A stretch of DNA of 64,000 bases from Legionella quateirensis (GCF_001467955.1 NZ_LNYR01000003.1:124001-188000); one strand, 5' to 3'; numbered from the stretch's first letter, positions 28,126-36,488 are shown. The notes: generated by a model not told the origin, from the letters alone. Translations and numbers: made by a program.

Positions 28126-29179
28126 GACTTATCAAATCCATAGAAATTAGTTTTACTTTTAAAATGCATATTTCTTTGTCATAGTATTTATAAACTAAAA
28201 TATCCTGATTGTTTCCCTTAATCTTTTCAAACAGAGCTGAAAGTGCATCTTCTATTGTCTTTACCGAATAATTAGGCAACTCAGAAAAATCCTTCTTATC
28301 TTTGACGACAGGAAACTCACTAGTTTGAAAATCATACTTTGTATGAATCAAGTCATCACGGGAACCTGCTATTGTAGTTACTCGCGATTGAATAGCCTCA
28401 GTCAGTGCTCGATTTAAAGCTATTTGTTTATCGAGATGACATCCACCGCCTTTAAATAGAATTTGATTTTCAAAAGGATTTTTTGATTTAATCCATACCT
28501 CAAACGAAGGAATTTCATAAATATTTTCATGAAAGTAAATATGATAATCAAATTTTTTTGTTATATTTTTGACCATTTCACCCTTAACAAAAGCAGTTAC
28601 GGATATTTTTAGAGCATTTTGTCGTTCTATTACCTCTAGAATTCCGTGTAAAAGGGCCTCTTTAAAGTTATTTCCCCCCGCAAGTCCAGTGGTATCAGGA
28701 GAGTAAATCAATACTTCTGGCAAATAAGAATTTAGTGAGAACTCAGCAAAAGGCACAAGAATGGATTTTTCTGCAAATATTAATTCAGCTTGTACCCAAT
28801 TCATTGGCCGTGAAGAATCACTAAAGTGTACAGACTTTGAAAGATCGTTTAGCGGTATAAAAATAGCTTTGTCTTGAGCTAGCTCAAGCTCTGACTTATT
28901 AGTCAGTTGTGGTATTAATTCTTCGGCAAAATATACTTCAATGGACTCCATCAATGCCGAGCACTGAGCGGCCTCTTTTGTTAATCCTTTTCCCTGACTT
29001 GTGGTTAACGATTTTGCTCTAGGTCTTATTGCAGTATAGACAGGTAGAGCGGTGTAATCTAAATGGGTTAAATCGGCTAAGCGTGTAATTCCTGCCAGTT
29101 TCTTTAAAGAAGTCAATAAACCTAGTGTTTCGCTGTAATTACGAGCTCTTAAAGACGTTTCTTGATGCTCAAAAATCAT
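28118..29179 (-). CDS. ycaO: YcaO-domain cyclodehydratase/thioamide synthetase
   Basis: 353 residues. YcaO enzymes use ATP to phosphorylate a backbone amide oxygen. Visible motifs are the nucleotide-binding SQGKG (61-65), the glutamates of ALMESIE (E79, E81), GGNNFKEAL (about 168-176) and ILEVIERQ (E182, E185, R186). A later ALTEAIQSR segment also fits. The C-terminus lacks the PxPxP ending of azole-forming YcaO proteins, and no dehydrogenase gene is nearby. With TfuA next door, thioamide formation is more likely than azoline formation. The start overlaps the end of the E1-like gene by 4 bp (ATGA). Confidence 0.9.
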   Translation of the reverse strand: MIFEHQETSLRARNYSETLGLLTSLKKLAGITRLADLTHLDYTALPVYTAIRPRAKSLTTSQGKGLTKEAAQCSALMESIEVYFAEELIPQLTNKSELELAQDKAIFIPLNDLSKSVHFSDSSRPMNWVQAELIFAEKSILVPFAEFSLNSYLPEVLIYSPDTTGLAGGNNFKEALLHGILEVIERQNALKISVTAFVKGEMVKNITKKFDYHIYFHENIYEIPSFEVWIKSKNPFENQILFKGGGCHLDKQIALNRALTEAIQSRVTTIAGSRDDLIHTKYDFQTSEFPVVKDKKDFSELPNYSVKTIEDALSALFEKIKGNNQDILVYKYYDKEICILKVKLISMDLISHV

Positions 29180-30198
29180 TTAGAAAGCCTTTCATTAAGA
29201 TAATAGGCATCAACACCTAAGTTTCTTAGTTCTGATACAAACAATTTACTTCGATATCCTGATGCACAATAAAATACCAACTTCTTATCTTTATAGGATA
29301 AGAAAAATGAATAATCAGTATTCTCTTTAACAGGAAAAAATAGATCATCTTCTAATTTGGTAATCTCTCGTTCTTCTTTTTGCCTTATATCAACTAGAAA
29401 ATGTTTGGTTCTATCAAGTTGCCCCAGGGAAATTCCATAATCAGCGCCCTGATTCTGCAGATAACTTAAGCTGATTTTTCTTTGTTTACATGCAAAACAG
29501 TTATTATTTTGCTTTATAGGCATTGAAGAGATATTGAAGTTTTTCGCATCTATTATTCGTATCTGTGGTATTTTTTCATTCTCTATCTTGAGTAAATAAT
29601 TTAATGCCAAATTAGCAGCCATGGTTCCTGCCATTCCTGTCACAGTGCCTAAAACACCCGCTTCCGAACAATTAGGTATTACACCTATAGGTGGTGGATT
29701 TGGGTATAGACAACGATAACAAAAGTGCTTTGTATCAAATAAAGCAAGTTGAATGATATTGACCAAAATACTACAGCTGATAAATACTTTATTCTTTAAA
29801 ACACAAATATCGTTAATAAGGTATCTTGTTTCAAAATTATCTGTTCCGTCAATAATCAAGTCAATATCAGATACTAAGGAATATCCGAAATCCACATCAA
29901 ACCTTTTAGTGTGAACCTCTATGACAATATTTTTATTAATTTTTCTTAAAACATCTCTCGCTTTTTCTGCCTTATAGAACCCTATATCGCATTCATTAAA
30001 TAAGATCTGTCTATGCAAATTAGAAAGGTCTACTTTATCATCGTCGACAAGAATTAACTTTCCAACACCAGCTGCGGCAAGATATTGCGCTACTGGACTT
30101 CCTATCCCGCCGAGTCCAACGATCATAATTGTTGCGTTATTTATTATTTTTTGACCTTGCTCTCCAATAACGGAAATTTGACGTTTATATCTATCCAC
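29176..30198 (-). CDS. MoeB/ThiF-type E1 adenylyltransferase with rhodanese domain
   Basis: 340 residues. The E1-like domain (1-245) has the nucleotide motif GLGGIGS (28-34), the R/DxxNxxR region DLSNLHRQ (57-64), the metal site C160/C163 with C234/C237, and a likely catalytic Cys177 in IPNCSEAGVLG. The C-terminal rhodanese domain (about 258-340) keeps its sulfur-carrying loop, C311 in YCASGYRS. Such proteins adenylate the C-terminal glycine of a ThiS/MoaD-like protein and convert it to a thiocarboxylate. The carrier is encoded just upstream (4-bp gap) and YcaO just downstream (overlap). The sulfur is probably delivered to the YcaO/TfuA pair. Confidence 0.9.
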   Translation of the reverse strand: MDRYKRQISVIGEQGQKIINNATIMIVGLGGIGSPVAQYLAAAGVGKLILVDDDKVDLSNLHRQILFNECDIGFYKAEKARDVLRKINKNIVIEVHTKRFDVDFGYSLVSDIDLIIDGTDNFETRYLINDICVLKNKVFISCSILVNIIQLALFDTKHFCYRCLYPNPPPIGVIPNCSEAGVLGTVTGMAGTMAANLALNYLLKIENEKIPQIRIIDAKNFNISSMPIKQNNNCFACKQRKISLSYLQNQGADYGISLGQLDRTKHFLVDIRQKEEREITKLEDDLFFPVKENTDYSFFLSYKDKKLVFYCASGYRSKLFVSELRNLGVDAYYLNERLSK

Positions 30199-30202
30199 TC
30201 TC

Positions 30203-30454
30203 CTACCCTCCTGAAATAGAAGTCACAATACACACTTCATCATTTGGGTTAAGAATAATGTCTTTAATGGATGATATCTGTTCTGAGTTAACAAATACGG
30301 AAATGTATCCTTTTGAACAACCAAAGTCGTCAAACATCTTTTCAAAATTTTCTTTATAAAATTCTGCTAATACTTGTTGCAAGTTTGATTTACTGGAAAC
30401 CAATTGGGTTTGTTTTCTATCTGAATTAAACTCTATTAATTGATATTCATGCAT
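30203..30454 (-). CDS. ThiS/MoaD-like sulfur carrier protein ending in Gly-Gly
   Basis: 83 residues with a beta-grasp pattern. The segment VFVNSEQISSIKDIILNPND and the end VCIVTSISGG match the ThiS/MoaD ending, in which the terminal Gly-Gly is adenylated and then thiocarboxylated. It differs from housekeeping ThiS (about 66 residues) in having a longer middle with an FEKMFDDFGC segment. It lies directly before the E1-rhodanese gene and is probably its dedicated partner. Only AGG is visible as a ribosome-binding site. Confidence 0.85.
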   Translation of the reverse strand: MHEYQLIEFNSDRKQTQLVSSKSNLQQVLAEFYKENFEKMFDDFGCSKGYISVFVNSEQISSIKDIILNPNDEVCIVTSISGG

Positions 30455-30485
30455 TCTTATAACCTGTAGATTTTTGTATAAACGA

Positions 30486-30514
30486 CATATATAATTTACT
30501 TATATTTTTAACAA
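30486..30514 (-). promoter_or_regulatory. candidate promoter of the carrier-E1-YcaO-TfuA operon
   Basis: On the minus strand, TTGTTA and TATATG are separated by 17 bp. They lie about 32 bp before the carrier start, inside the 149-bp gap after the ATP-grasp gene. The fit is moderate in an AT-rich region. Confidence 0.3.
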
Positions 30515-30527
30515 TTGTGACGAAAAT

Positions 30528-30590
30528 ATGAACGAACAACTGTTTAAAGACCTTACTAAAAACTCATCAGCAGCCAAAATGAGGCTATAA
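30528..30590 (+). CDS. candidate 20-residue peptide inside the biosynthetic cluster
   Basis: A 20-codon frame runs ATG to TAA on the plus strand, opposite to the neighbouring genes, in the gap between the carrier gene and the ATP-grasp gene. The peptide begins MNEQLFKDL, continues with TKNSSAAK and ends MRL. It resembles a short leader or substrate peptide. However, there is no clear Shine-Dalgarno site, and a frame of this length is expected by chance. The same DNA contains inverted repeats that could be a weak terminator for the ATP-grasp gene. I list it because YcaO/TfuA systems often act on peptides and no other precursor is visible. Confidence 0.2.
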   Translation: MNEQLFKDLTKNSSAAKMRL

Positions 30591-30603
30591 TCGATTTTTA
30601 GAA

Positions 30604-31767
30604 TTAATATATTTCTACAATATCTTGCTCTGCAAGAAAGCTACCTGCTTGGTTGATTTCAGTAATACAGTCATCCCAACAAATCACCATCACTGACTTA
30701 GACATATGCGCCATTTCCTCACTGGTATCATCAGGCCTAACAAAAAGTGTCCACTCGTTTTGTACATGGAGTTCTGGCTTGTGAATTTTTTTTATAACAC
30801 CGTTCTTTCTAGGAAAATAACCACAAATGTAATGGCTTTTATTCTTTACCAAGCGAGGAGGGTCAACCTCACAAACAATACAACATAAAATTGTTTCAAG
30901 ACTCAAGGAGTATTTCTTTTGGTATAACTTATTTAGACCAATACCTGGAGGTCTAGCATTAGTTTCAATAAACTGAATACAACCATCCTCACTCATGAAA
31001 AACTCGGTGTGAAGCACCCCGTTATTGAATTCTAATAACTGGCAAATCTTAACTGAAGCATCCAAAATTAATTGTCTCTGATGCTCATCTAAAATATTCA
31101 GACTAAATATAGGCAAATTTTTACTGACCATTAAATGATTTGGATGCGTATATTTTCTGGCTTCTACAAACAATATATTCCCATCAAATACTGCCAATTC
31201 TGAATGGTATAAATCATCTGCAACATAAGCTTGAACGATATACTTTTCCTCGCTCTCTTTTTTATTGGCCAAAAAATCACAAAAATCCTTCTCGGTTTTA
31301 ATATGATATGTCTCATACGAGCCAGATGAATTAATAGGTTTAATAAATATCTCTTGATCACCTATCCTTTCTTTGATTGATTTTAGGTTTGAAGATTCAA
31401 TCAATGTTGTTGTTTTAGGATATAAAAATAAACCATCCAATTTTTGATACATAAGATCTTTATGACTTAATAGCATCGATGTATTCAAACCCATGCCTGC
31501 TATATTTAGTTTTTCCCTGACTCTTGCTACATCAACAAACATATCTTCCGAAAAACAGACTATATAATTAGGGCGAATCGAATCACAAATAGCGAGCAGA
31601 TCTTCAAATGAAAATGAGCTTACTAATACATTTTCTCTGTCCTTAACAAACTTAGATTCTTCTTTAATCAAAAAAATCGGGGAAATTCCTAGCTGAACTA
31701 GTAGATCACAATCAATTAGCTCATAATCCTGGAGGGGATCAATGCATAACAGTGTCTTTATTTTCAT
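30604..31767 (-). CDS. ATP-grasp carboxylate-amine ligase
   Basis: About 387 residues. It shows the ATP-grasp pattern: a pre-grasp Rossmann-like start (CIDPLQDYELID), EIFIKPINSSGSYETYHI with the ATP-binding lysine near residue 145, KYIVQAYVADDLYHSEL, and the metal-binding end FIETNARPPGIGLNKLY. Family members activate a carboxylate as acyl phosphate and join it to an amine or another nucleophile. In this cluster it could join amino acids or extend a peptide before or after thioamidation. The gene overlaps the end of the 420-residue unknown by about 29 bp. I chose the ATG over an earlier TTG. Confidence 0.85.
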   Translation of the reverse strand: MKIKTLLCIDPLQDYELIDCDLLVQLGISPIFLIKEESKFVKDRENVLVSSFSFEDLLAICDSIRPNYIVCFSEDMFVDVARVREKLNIAGMGLNTSMLLSHKDLMYQKLDGLFLYPKTTTLIESSNLKSIKERIGDQEIFIKPINSSGSYETYHIKTEKDFCDFLANKKESEEKYIVQAYVADDLYHSELAVFDGNILFVEARKYTHPNHLMVSKNLPIFSLNILDEHQRQLILDASVKICQLLEFNNGVLHTEFFMSEDGCIQFIETNARPPGIGLNKLYQKKYSLSLETILCCIVCEVDPPRLVKNKSHYICGYFPRKNGVIKKIHKPELHVQNEWTLFVRPDDTSEEMAHMSKSVMVICWDDCITEINQAGSFLAEQDIVEIY

Positions 31768-33001
31768 TGTATTTAATACCAAAGCATCCTACTAAAAATG
31801 TTGTTTTAGAAGGGAACTGATCTACTGAATAACCAAGTTTATCTGTTACTTCTAAAAACCGAGAATCATAAGAAAAAATTGTCTCTCTAGGCAATTTAAA
31901 TAGATTATTAGTCACTTGATTATTTTTTTCATGAAAAAGTGTTAAATCCAGATTAGTAGCACTTTCAAAAAAAGGGGTACTCTTGAAATGACCTAACTTC
32001 TTTATATGATCCGCATATTGCAAATAAGTATCGTATATTAATTCACATCGTTGTGGTTTATTTGAAAATGATGTTGGTTTAAAAGCCATCTCTTCTTTGA
32101 GTATTGAATAAAAAACAGGATTGTTTTTATTTTTATCAAAATGCACTGGCTCCATAACAAAGGGAATGTATTTGGATTTATATATATCGCGATACACCTC
32201 AACAATAAAATCTAAAGGTAATAAATCATCACCAACAGCTAATCCGTAGCCAGGAACTTGTCCTGTCCCTATAGTAATTAATTGGCTAATCGCATTATTA
32301 GTAAATTCATTTTGAGATATTTCTGGATTATTTGCACGAACATAGGCCATTAGATAATTATAAAAAGGCAGATTTGCGTAATATCCTGTTTGATTAGAAT
32401 CAAACTCCATCACCAAACTCAAAAGAGTAGGTAATTTATTCTCTTTTATTAAAGTTACAATTTCAGAGGGAAATACCAATAACCTTGAACGCCAACTACA
32501 ATTGGCTGCATCGCACAAACTTTTGAAGGTTAAATAATGATTTCCAAGATCATCTGGAACAGGAATATCCGCCTTAAAATATTTTTCTAAACTAGCATGA
32601 GGCCTTGCATCCGCTACAGGACAGAGTAAGAATGTATTCCTTGCGCCGGAAGATATTTGCAATATATCTGTTGGATGATGAGTATTTGAAGCATTATAAA
32701 GTGAACTAACGCTTAAAAAATCTCCCTCTCTATAGACCTGATGTGTACTTGACTTCCCTTTAAACTCAATAAACATTTCAAGATTTTTTTCTAAAACCAT
32801 TGAGAAAGGAACTGAAGACAGTCTGCCACCCGTATTTGGTAAATAAAAATGGTGTTCATCTGCAATAATCTGCCCATACTGATATTCAAGAACAGTAAAA
32901 AGCATATTTTCAATGCCATCTATGGTTTCCAATACTTCATAGAGGCGTTTGCTAACCCGAGCTATGTCCGTTTTTACCTTATCCCACGATAATTCACTCA
33001 T
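31739..33001 (-). CDS. unknown 420-residue protein, first gene of the ATP-grasp operon
   Basis: I do not recognise the family. The protein is soluble, without signal peptide or membrane segments. It is slightly acidic, with a helical start (about 1-45), an apparent beta-rich middle (50-130), a segment CPVADARPHASLEKYF (about 127-142), and TIGTGQVPGYGLAVGDDLLPLDFIVEVYRD in the second half. The Gly-rich VPGYGLAVGDDLLP stretch looks like a substrate or cofactor pocket, but no standard motif fits. It overlaps the ATP-grasp gene, so the two products probably act together. It is divergent from the small LuxR-type regulator. Confidence 0.75.
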   Translation of the reverse strand: MSELSWDKVKTDIARVSKRLYEVLETIDGIENMLFTVLEYQYGQIIADEHHFYLPNTGGRLSSVPFSMVLEKNLEMFIEFKGKSSTHQVYREGDFLSVSSLYNASNTHHPTDILQISSGARNTFLLCPVADARPHASLEKYFKADIPVPDDLGNHYLTFKSLCDAANCSWRSRLLVFPSEIVTLIKENKLPTLLSLVMEFDSNQTGYYANLPFYNYLMAYVRANNPEISQNEFTNNAISQLITIGTGQVPGYGLAVGDDLLPLDFIVEVYRDIYKSKYIPFVMEPVHFDKNKNNPVFYSILKEEMAFKPTSFSNKPQRCELIYDTYLQYADHIKKLGHFKSTPFFESATNLDLTLFHEKNNQVTNNLFKLPRETIFSYDSRFLEVTDKLGYSVDQFPSKTTFLVGCFGIKYNENKDTVMH

Positions 33002-33116
33002 ATGGCATCAATTTAAAATCCTATTAATTAACTGAATCATACAAGAGAACATGAGGGTATTCAATCAATCCGTATTTCATGTAATAAAATTTATTGGTAA
33101 AAATAACAATTTTTAT

Positions 33117-33128
33117 TGCATTAATGCA
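33117..33128. promoter_or_regulatory. palindrome in the divergent promoter region
   Basis: A perfect 12-bp palindrome, TGCATTAATGCA, lies between the 420-residue unknown gene (minus strand) and the small LuxR-type regulator (plus strand). It is placed to control either one. The small regulator at 33.2 kb is the obvious candidate ligand. No binding evidence exists. Confidence 0.3.
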
Positions 33129-33183
33129 TTTCAAGTTATAAATTATGTCACATGGAACGCGTTTTTATATAAACGGAGTTTAA

Positions 33184-33378
33184 ATGACAATTGATCATGT
33201 GGATAATCAAATCATAAAAATGATAGTCAGCGGCTGTCATGTGAATGACATTGCAGAAGATACAAAAAAGTCAAAGAGATACATTCTTTACCGACTCAGT
33301 GACTTAAAAACTAGCTTTAATTGTAAAACCACGCCGCAGTTAATTTATATGCTGGCTACATCAGGTTTAATTAAGTAA
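33184..33378 (+). CDS. stand-alone LuxR/GerE-type helix-turn-helix regulator
   Basis: 64 residues, which is only the DNA-binding domain. NQIIKMIVSGCHVNDIAEDT, then SKRYILYRLSDLKTSF, then TTPQLIYMLATSGLI follow the LuxR C-terminal pattern. No receiver or ligand-binding domain is present. GGAG precedes the ATG. Similar short GerE-type proteins can act as constitutive activators. It lies between the biosynthetic genes and a winged-helix protein, 21 bp upstream of the latter, so it probably regulates the cluster. Confidence 0.7.
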   Translation: MTIDHVDNQIIKMIVSGCHVNDIAEDTKKSKRYILYRLSDLKTSFNCKTTPQLIYMLATSGLIK

Positions 33379-33399
33379 TATTTTTCACATGGATGTATT

Positions 33400-34422
33400 A
33401 TGAATAATTCGATTTATTATTTAGGCTTTAACAAGCTTCTCTCATTAACCAAATGCTCTAAAGAAGCACTTCTCTTAGATAAAATAATTTTTCATCATCA
33501 AGGTACCCTTTTAAAGCGCGAAAATAGATTATGGTTTACAAAAAAAATTCCAGAACTTGCAGCAGAGCTTGGGTTTAGCGAAAGCAGAATATATATTTAC
33601 CTAAAAAACTTAGAAGAAAACGGCTTCATTATCAGAAAACGATTTAAATATTACGGTGTGCCTCGATCGTTTATAACCCTTACAGAAACGCTTCAAAGAA
33701 AATTACAACTGATCCCCAAAGAACCCAAAAGCACTATAGAGGTAAAAGAAAAAGAGCTTGTTTCTGAGCCAGATATAAACGAGAGAATGGATTATCTTGT
33801 TTCAACAGATATCATTAATAAAGAAAAAAATAGAGTAATTAATAATATTACCTTTTCTCAGTCAGACACCAGATTACCACTCAATGAGCTCCATATTGCT
33901 AAAGGGATGTTGATGAATGTTCAAAAGCAACACGGAGTAAAACTATCCTCACCACAAAAGGTCTTGGATGAGGTTGTATTTTCATTAAGTAACCAAGAAC
34001 AATTCCAAAACATTGGCACTTTTCAACACAAAATTAATATCATTTCTCAACTTCTTCGCTCAAATCGCTGGAGAACACCCAAAGGATTTGATAAATATTC
34101 TCCTGAAGGGAAACGTTACAAGGAAAAGCACGACCTGGAAAATGCTGTTCGACTACAATTGAAGAAGGAAGAATGTACATATTCTGGATTAGATGAGATC
34201 GCTACACATAAACATTTATCCAATGTTTATGAATTGGCTCATCCCCCATGTACTAACATAGAATTACAAAAGTCACTTCAAATTCAACAAAGTCTTATAA
34301 ATGGCATTAAAAAAGATATCAAAACAATAAAAAACCCTAATGTATTGGATAATTTTCTAAAAATATTAGCTCAAGAAGAAACAAAATTATCCAAATTACA
34401 GGCGGAGTTATCGTTACAATAG
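33400..34422 (+). CDS. winged-helix DNA-binding protein
   Basis: 340 residues. Residues about 15-95 form a winged-helix domain: LTKCSKEALLLDKIIFH, then FTKKIPELAAELGFSESRIYIYLKNLEENGFI, then a basic beta turn. This type occurs in plasmid replication and regulatory proteins that open with a statement of input type and helix-turn-helix. The rest is helical and charged, ending in a likely coiled coil. I do not recognise the full-length family. The stop codon is 1 bp from the convergent transporter gene. It could be a cluster regulator, or a plasmid-backbone protein interrupted by the cargo. Confidence 0.6.
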   Translation: MNNSIYYLGFNKLLSLTKCSKEALLLDKIIFHHQGTLLKRENRLWFTKKIPELAAELGFSESRIYIYLKNLEENGFIIRKRFKYYGVPRSFITLTETLQRKLQLIPKEPKSTIEVKEKELVSEPDINERMDYLVSTDIINKEKNRVINNITFSQSDTRLPLNELHIAKGMLMNVQKQHGVKLSSPQKVLDEVVFSLSNQEQFQNIGTFQHKINIISQLLRSNRWRTPKGFDKYSPEGKRYKEKHDLENAVRLQLKKEECTYSGLDEIATHKHLSNVYELAHPPCTNIELQKSLQIQQSLINGIKKDIKTIKNPNVLDNFLKILAQEETKLSKLQAELSLQ

Positions 34423-34423
34423 A

Positions 34424-35878
34424 TCATGCTACTCCTTCGATCGCTTCGACCGAGATTTTTTGTATACTATTCTCAATCGTTTTAGAACATAACCAGAGAA
34501 TGAGTGCACCAAAGATGGCATAAAGACCTAGCTGGGTAAATGCGCTCATATAATGTTCATTGCTAATAAGCGGATTTAGTGATTCCGATTGAGTCATTAA
34601 ATTAGAAAAATAGTTGGATAATGTGGCTGCTATTCCTGAAGCCATCATCCATATCCCCATCATAAGTCCTTGCAGTTTTTCTGGTGCAAGACTTCCTATC
34701 ATCGCGTAACCAACAGGAGCAATAAGCAACTCCCCTATCGCCTGAAGAAGATAATGCGCAATAATCCAAATCATGCTAGTTAATCCCTCAGTACCACAAT
34801 TCATTATGCCAACAGTCAATGCCAAAAACGACAATGCAATAAACACTAAGGAACACATAAATTGTTTTGATATTGAAATGGTGATTTGTTTCTTTCTTAG
34901 TTTATCAAATAGAGTGATTGCTATAGGTGAGCCAATAATTACAAAAATTGAGTTTAAATTCATTAACCATTGTGGAGGAATATAATAAGTACCTATGTAA
35001 ATACTCACGTTATACTTCAAGAATTGAGTCACACCCATAGGTCCTACAAAATAAAGCATCCAAAATACAATTGAACTTACCGTTAAAAATACAAAAGAAT
35101 ATATTTTTTTTCGTGCATTTTGTGTACTTAAACTTCGTCCAAGTAATGTTATATAGAATAAAGCCGCAGAACCAATTAAGAGTATGAGGCCATTTGCTAA
35201 CCAAGAATAATAAAACCCTGCTAGAAGAATAGGTATAATAAATATGATTAATATCAGACCTAGTCGACCCCTCTTTATCTCCTCCCTGGTATTTACTTTA
35301 TTTTTTGCGAAATATCTCCACGATTTAATAATGAAAAACACCGTAATTAGATTAATCAAATTACTTACTTCAAATAAACGATCGTATCTATCGTGAATAT
35401 CAATAAATCCGCTCATAACATAACCAGAGAGGAATCCTATATTCATAGCACTGTAATTATGAAAAAATGCTTTTTCTCTTAATTCATTTTCGTTACTTGT
35501 AAATTGTTGGGTAATAAGGCAGTTAATACATGTAGATCCTAATCCACACCCTATAAGAAACAAGCTTAACCCTAGATACACAATAGAATCAGAAAAATTA
35601 AGTACTATTAACCCTAAAGTTTGTATAAGCGTTGAAATGGCAAATAGCAATCGATTACTTAAAAATCTATCCCCAATGTACCCCGCTACAAAATGTAAAA
35701 TAAAATTTGATGCCAGAAAAAATCCTACGATTCCATTGGATTGCATTTGAGTTAAGCCAATATTCTTTGTTAAATAAAGGGATAATGATGAAAATAAAAT
35801 AGCAAAACTGAATGTAGTTATTGCATTTAGCCAATGTAGATAAACTACCCCTTTTCGCTCACCCCTTACAGCATGCAT
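34424..35878 (-). CDS. POT/MFS-type transporter of the biosynthetic island
   Basis: 484 residues with about 12-14 membrane segments. The pattern matches the proton-dependent oligopeptide transporter branch of MFS: GYIGDRFLSNRLLF after the second helix and LLQAIGELLIAPVGYAMIGSLAP near the tenth. The first helix lacks the ExxER motif that peptide importers use for proton coupling (it reads HWLNAITTFSF). It could therefore be an exporter or act on an altered substrate. It lies 33 bp after the LOG-like gene on the same strand. The likely job is export or re-uptake of the cluster product. Confidence 0.85.
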   Translation of the reverse strand: MHAVRGERKGVVYLHWLNAITTFSFAILFSSLSLYLTKNIGLTQMQSNGIVGFFLASNFILHFVAGYIGDRFLSNRLLFAISTLIQTLGLIVLNFSDSIVYLGLSLFLIGCGLGSTCINCLITQQFTSNENELREKAFFHNYSAMNIGFLSGYVMSGFIDIHDRYDRLFEVSNLINLITVFFIIKSWRYFAKNKVNTREEIKRGRLGLILIIFIIPILLAGFYYSWLANGLILLIGSAALFYITLLGRSLSTQNARKKIYSFVFLTVSSIVFWMLYFVGPMGVTQFLKYNVSIYIGTYYIPPQWLMNLNSIFVIIGSPIAITLFDKLRKKQITISISKQFMCSLVFIALSFLALTVGIMNCGTEGLTSMIWIIAHYLLQAIGELLIAPVGYAMIGSLAPEKLQGLMMGIWMMASGIAATLSNYFSNLMTQSESLNPLISNEHYMSAFTQLGLYAIFGALILWLCSKTIENSIQKISVEAIEGVA

Positions 35879-35911
35879 TTCATTTCCTTATTAAAAACTT
35901 TTACTGTTACA

Positions 35912-36472
35912 TCACACAAACAATTCTTCAGATTTTACTTGGACTAAATCACTCAATAATTTTTTAGGTTCAACTTGCACGGAGGGAATAGCTGTTTGCT
36001 CAGCTGTTATAAATCCATTTTTATTACAATGATCCATAAAACTAAATAGTTTTATAAAGTAATCATCAACGTTAAGAAACCCTATCTTTTTGTCAAGCTC
36101 TCCAATTTTTATTGCATTCCATGTTTCAACAGCTTCCTCTAGTGTTCCTAAACCACCAGGCATAACGATAAATGCGTCAGCCAGATATTGAAGCATTTTT
36201 TTTCTTTCTTGCATGGAGGAGACTATATGAAGTTCATCTAGAATGTCTAACGGTTTTTCTTTGTCTAAAAGATGTGTGGTAGTAACCCCGATCGCTTTAC
36301 CGCCCAACTCTTTTACAGTTCTTGCTAATAAACCCATCATACCAAGACGTGACCCACCATAAACTAGTGTAAGTCCATGAGCAGCTATTTCATGAGCAAG
36401 CTTAATAACAGCTTCTTTGAATACCAGATTATTTCCAGAACTAGCACCAAGATATACACAAATTGTTTTCAT
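35912..36472 (-). CDS. LOG-family nucleotide phosphoribohydrolase
   Basis: 186 residues. The LOG signature PGGLGTLEEAVETW is present, with YGGSRLGMMGLLA before it. LOG proteins cleave the N-glycosidic bond of (cytokinin) nucleoside 5'-monophosphates and release the free base; many bacterial members act on ordinary purine nucleotides. The protein has the usual length. It is placed before the transporter, so it belongs to the cargo island. It might release a base-like part of the product or protect the host. It could also be unrelated cargo. Confidence 0.88.
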   Translation of the reverse strand: MKTICVYLGASSGNNLVFKEAVIKLAHEIAAHGLTLVYGGSRLGMMGLLARTVKELGGKAIGVTTTHLLDKEKPLDILDELHIVSSMQERKKMLQYLADAFIVMPGGLGTLEEAVETWNAIKIGELDKKIGFLNVDDYFIKLFSFMDHCNKNGFITAEQTAIPSVQVEPKKLLSDLVQVKSEELFV

Positions 36473-36488
36473 TACTAATTATCTCATT

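Noticed and set aside
28118-29179. Azole (thiazole/oxazole) formation by the YcaO protein
   Set aside because: The C-terminus lacks PxPxP, no dehydrogenase gene is near, and TfuA is encoded beside it.
29176-30454. Molybdopterin or thiamine synthesis as the role of the E1 and carrier genes
   Set aside because: No other moa, moe or thi gene is present, and they overlap the YcaO gene directly.
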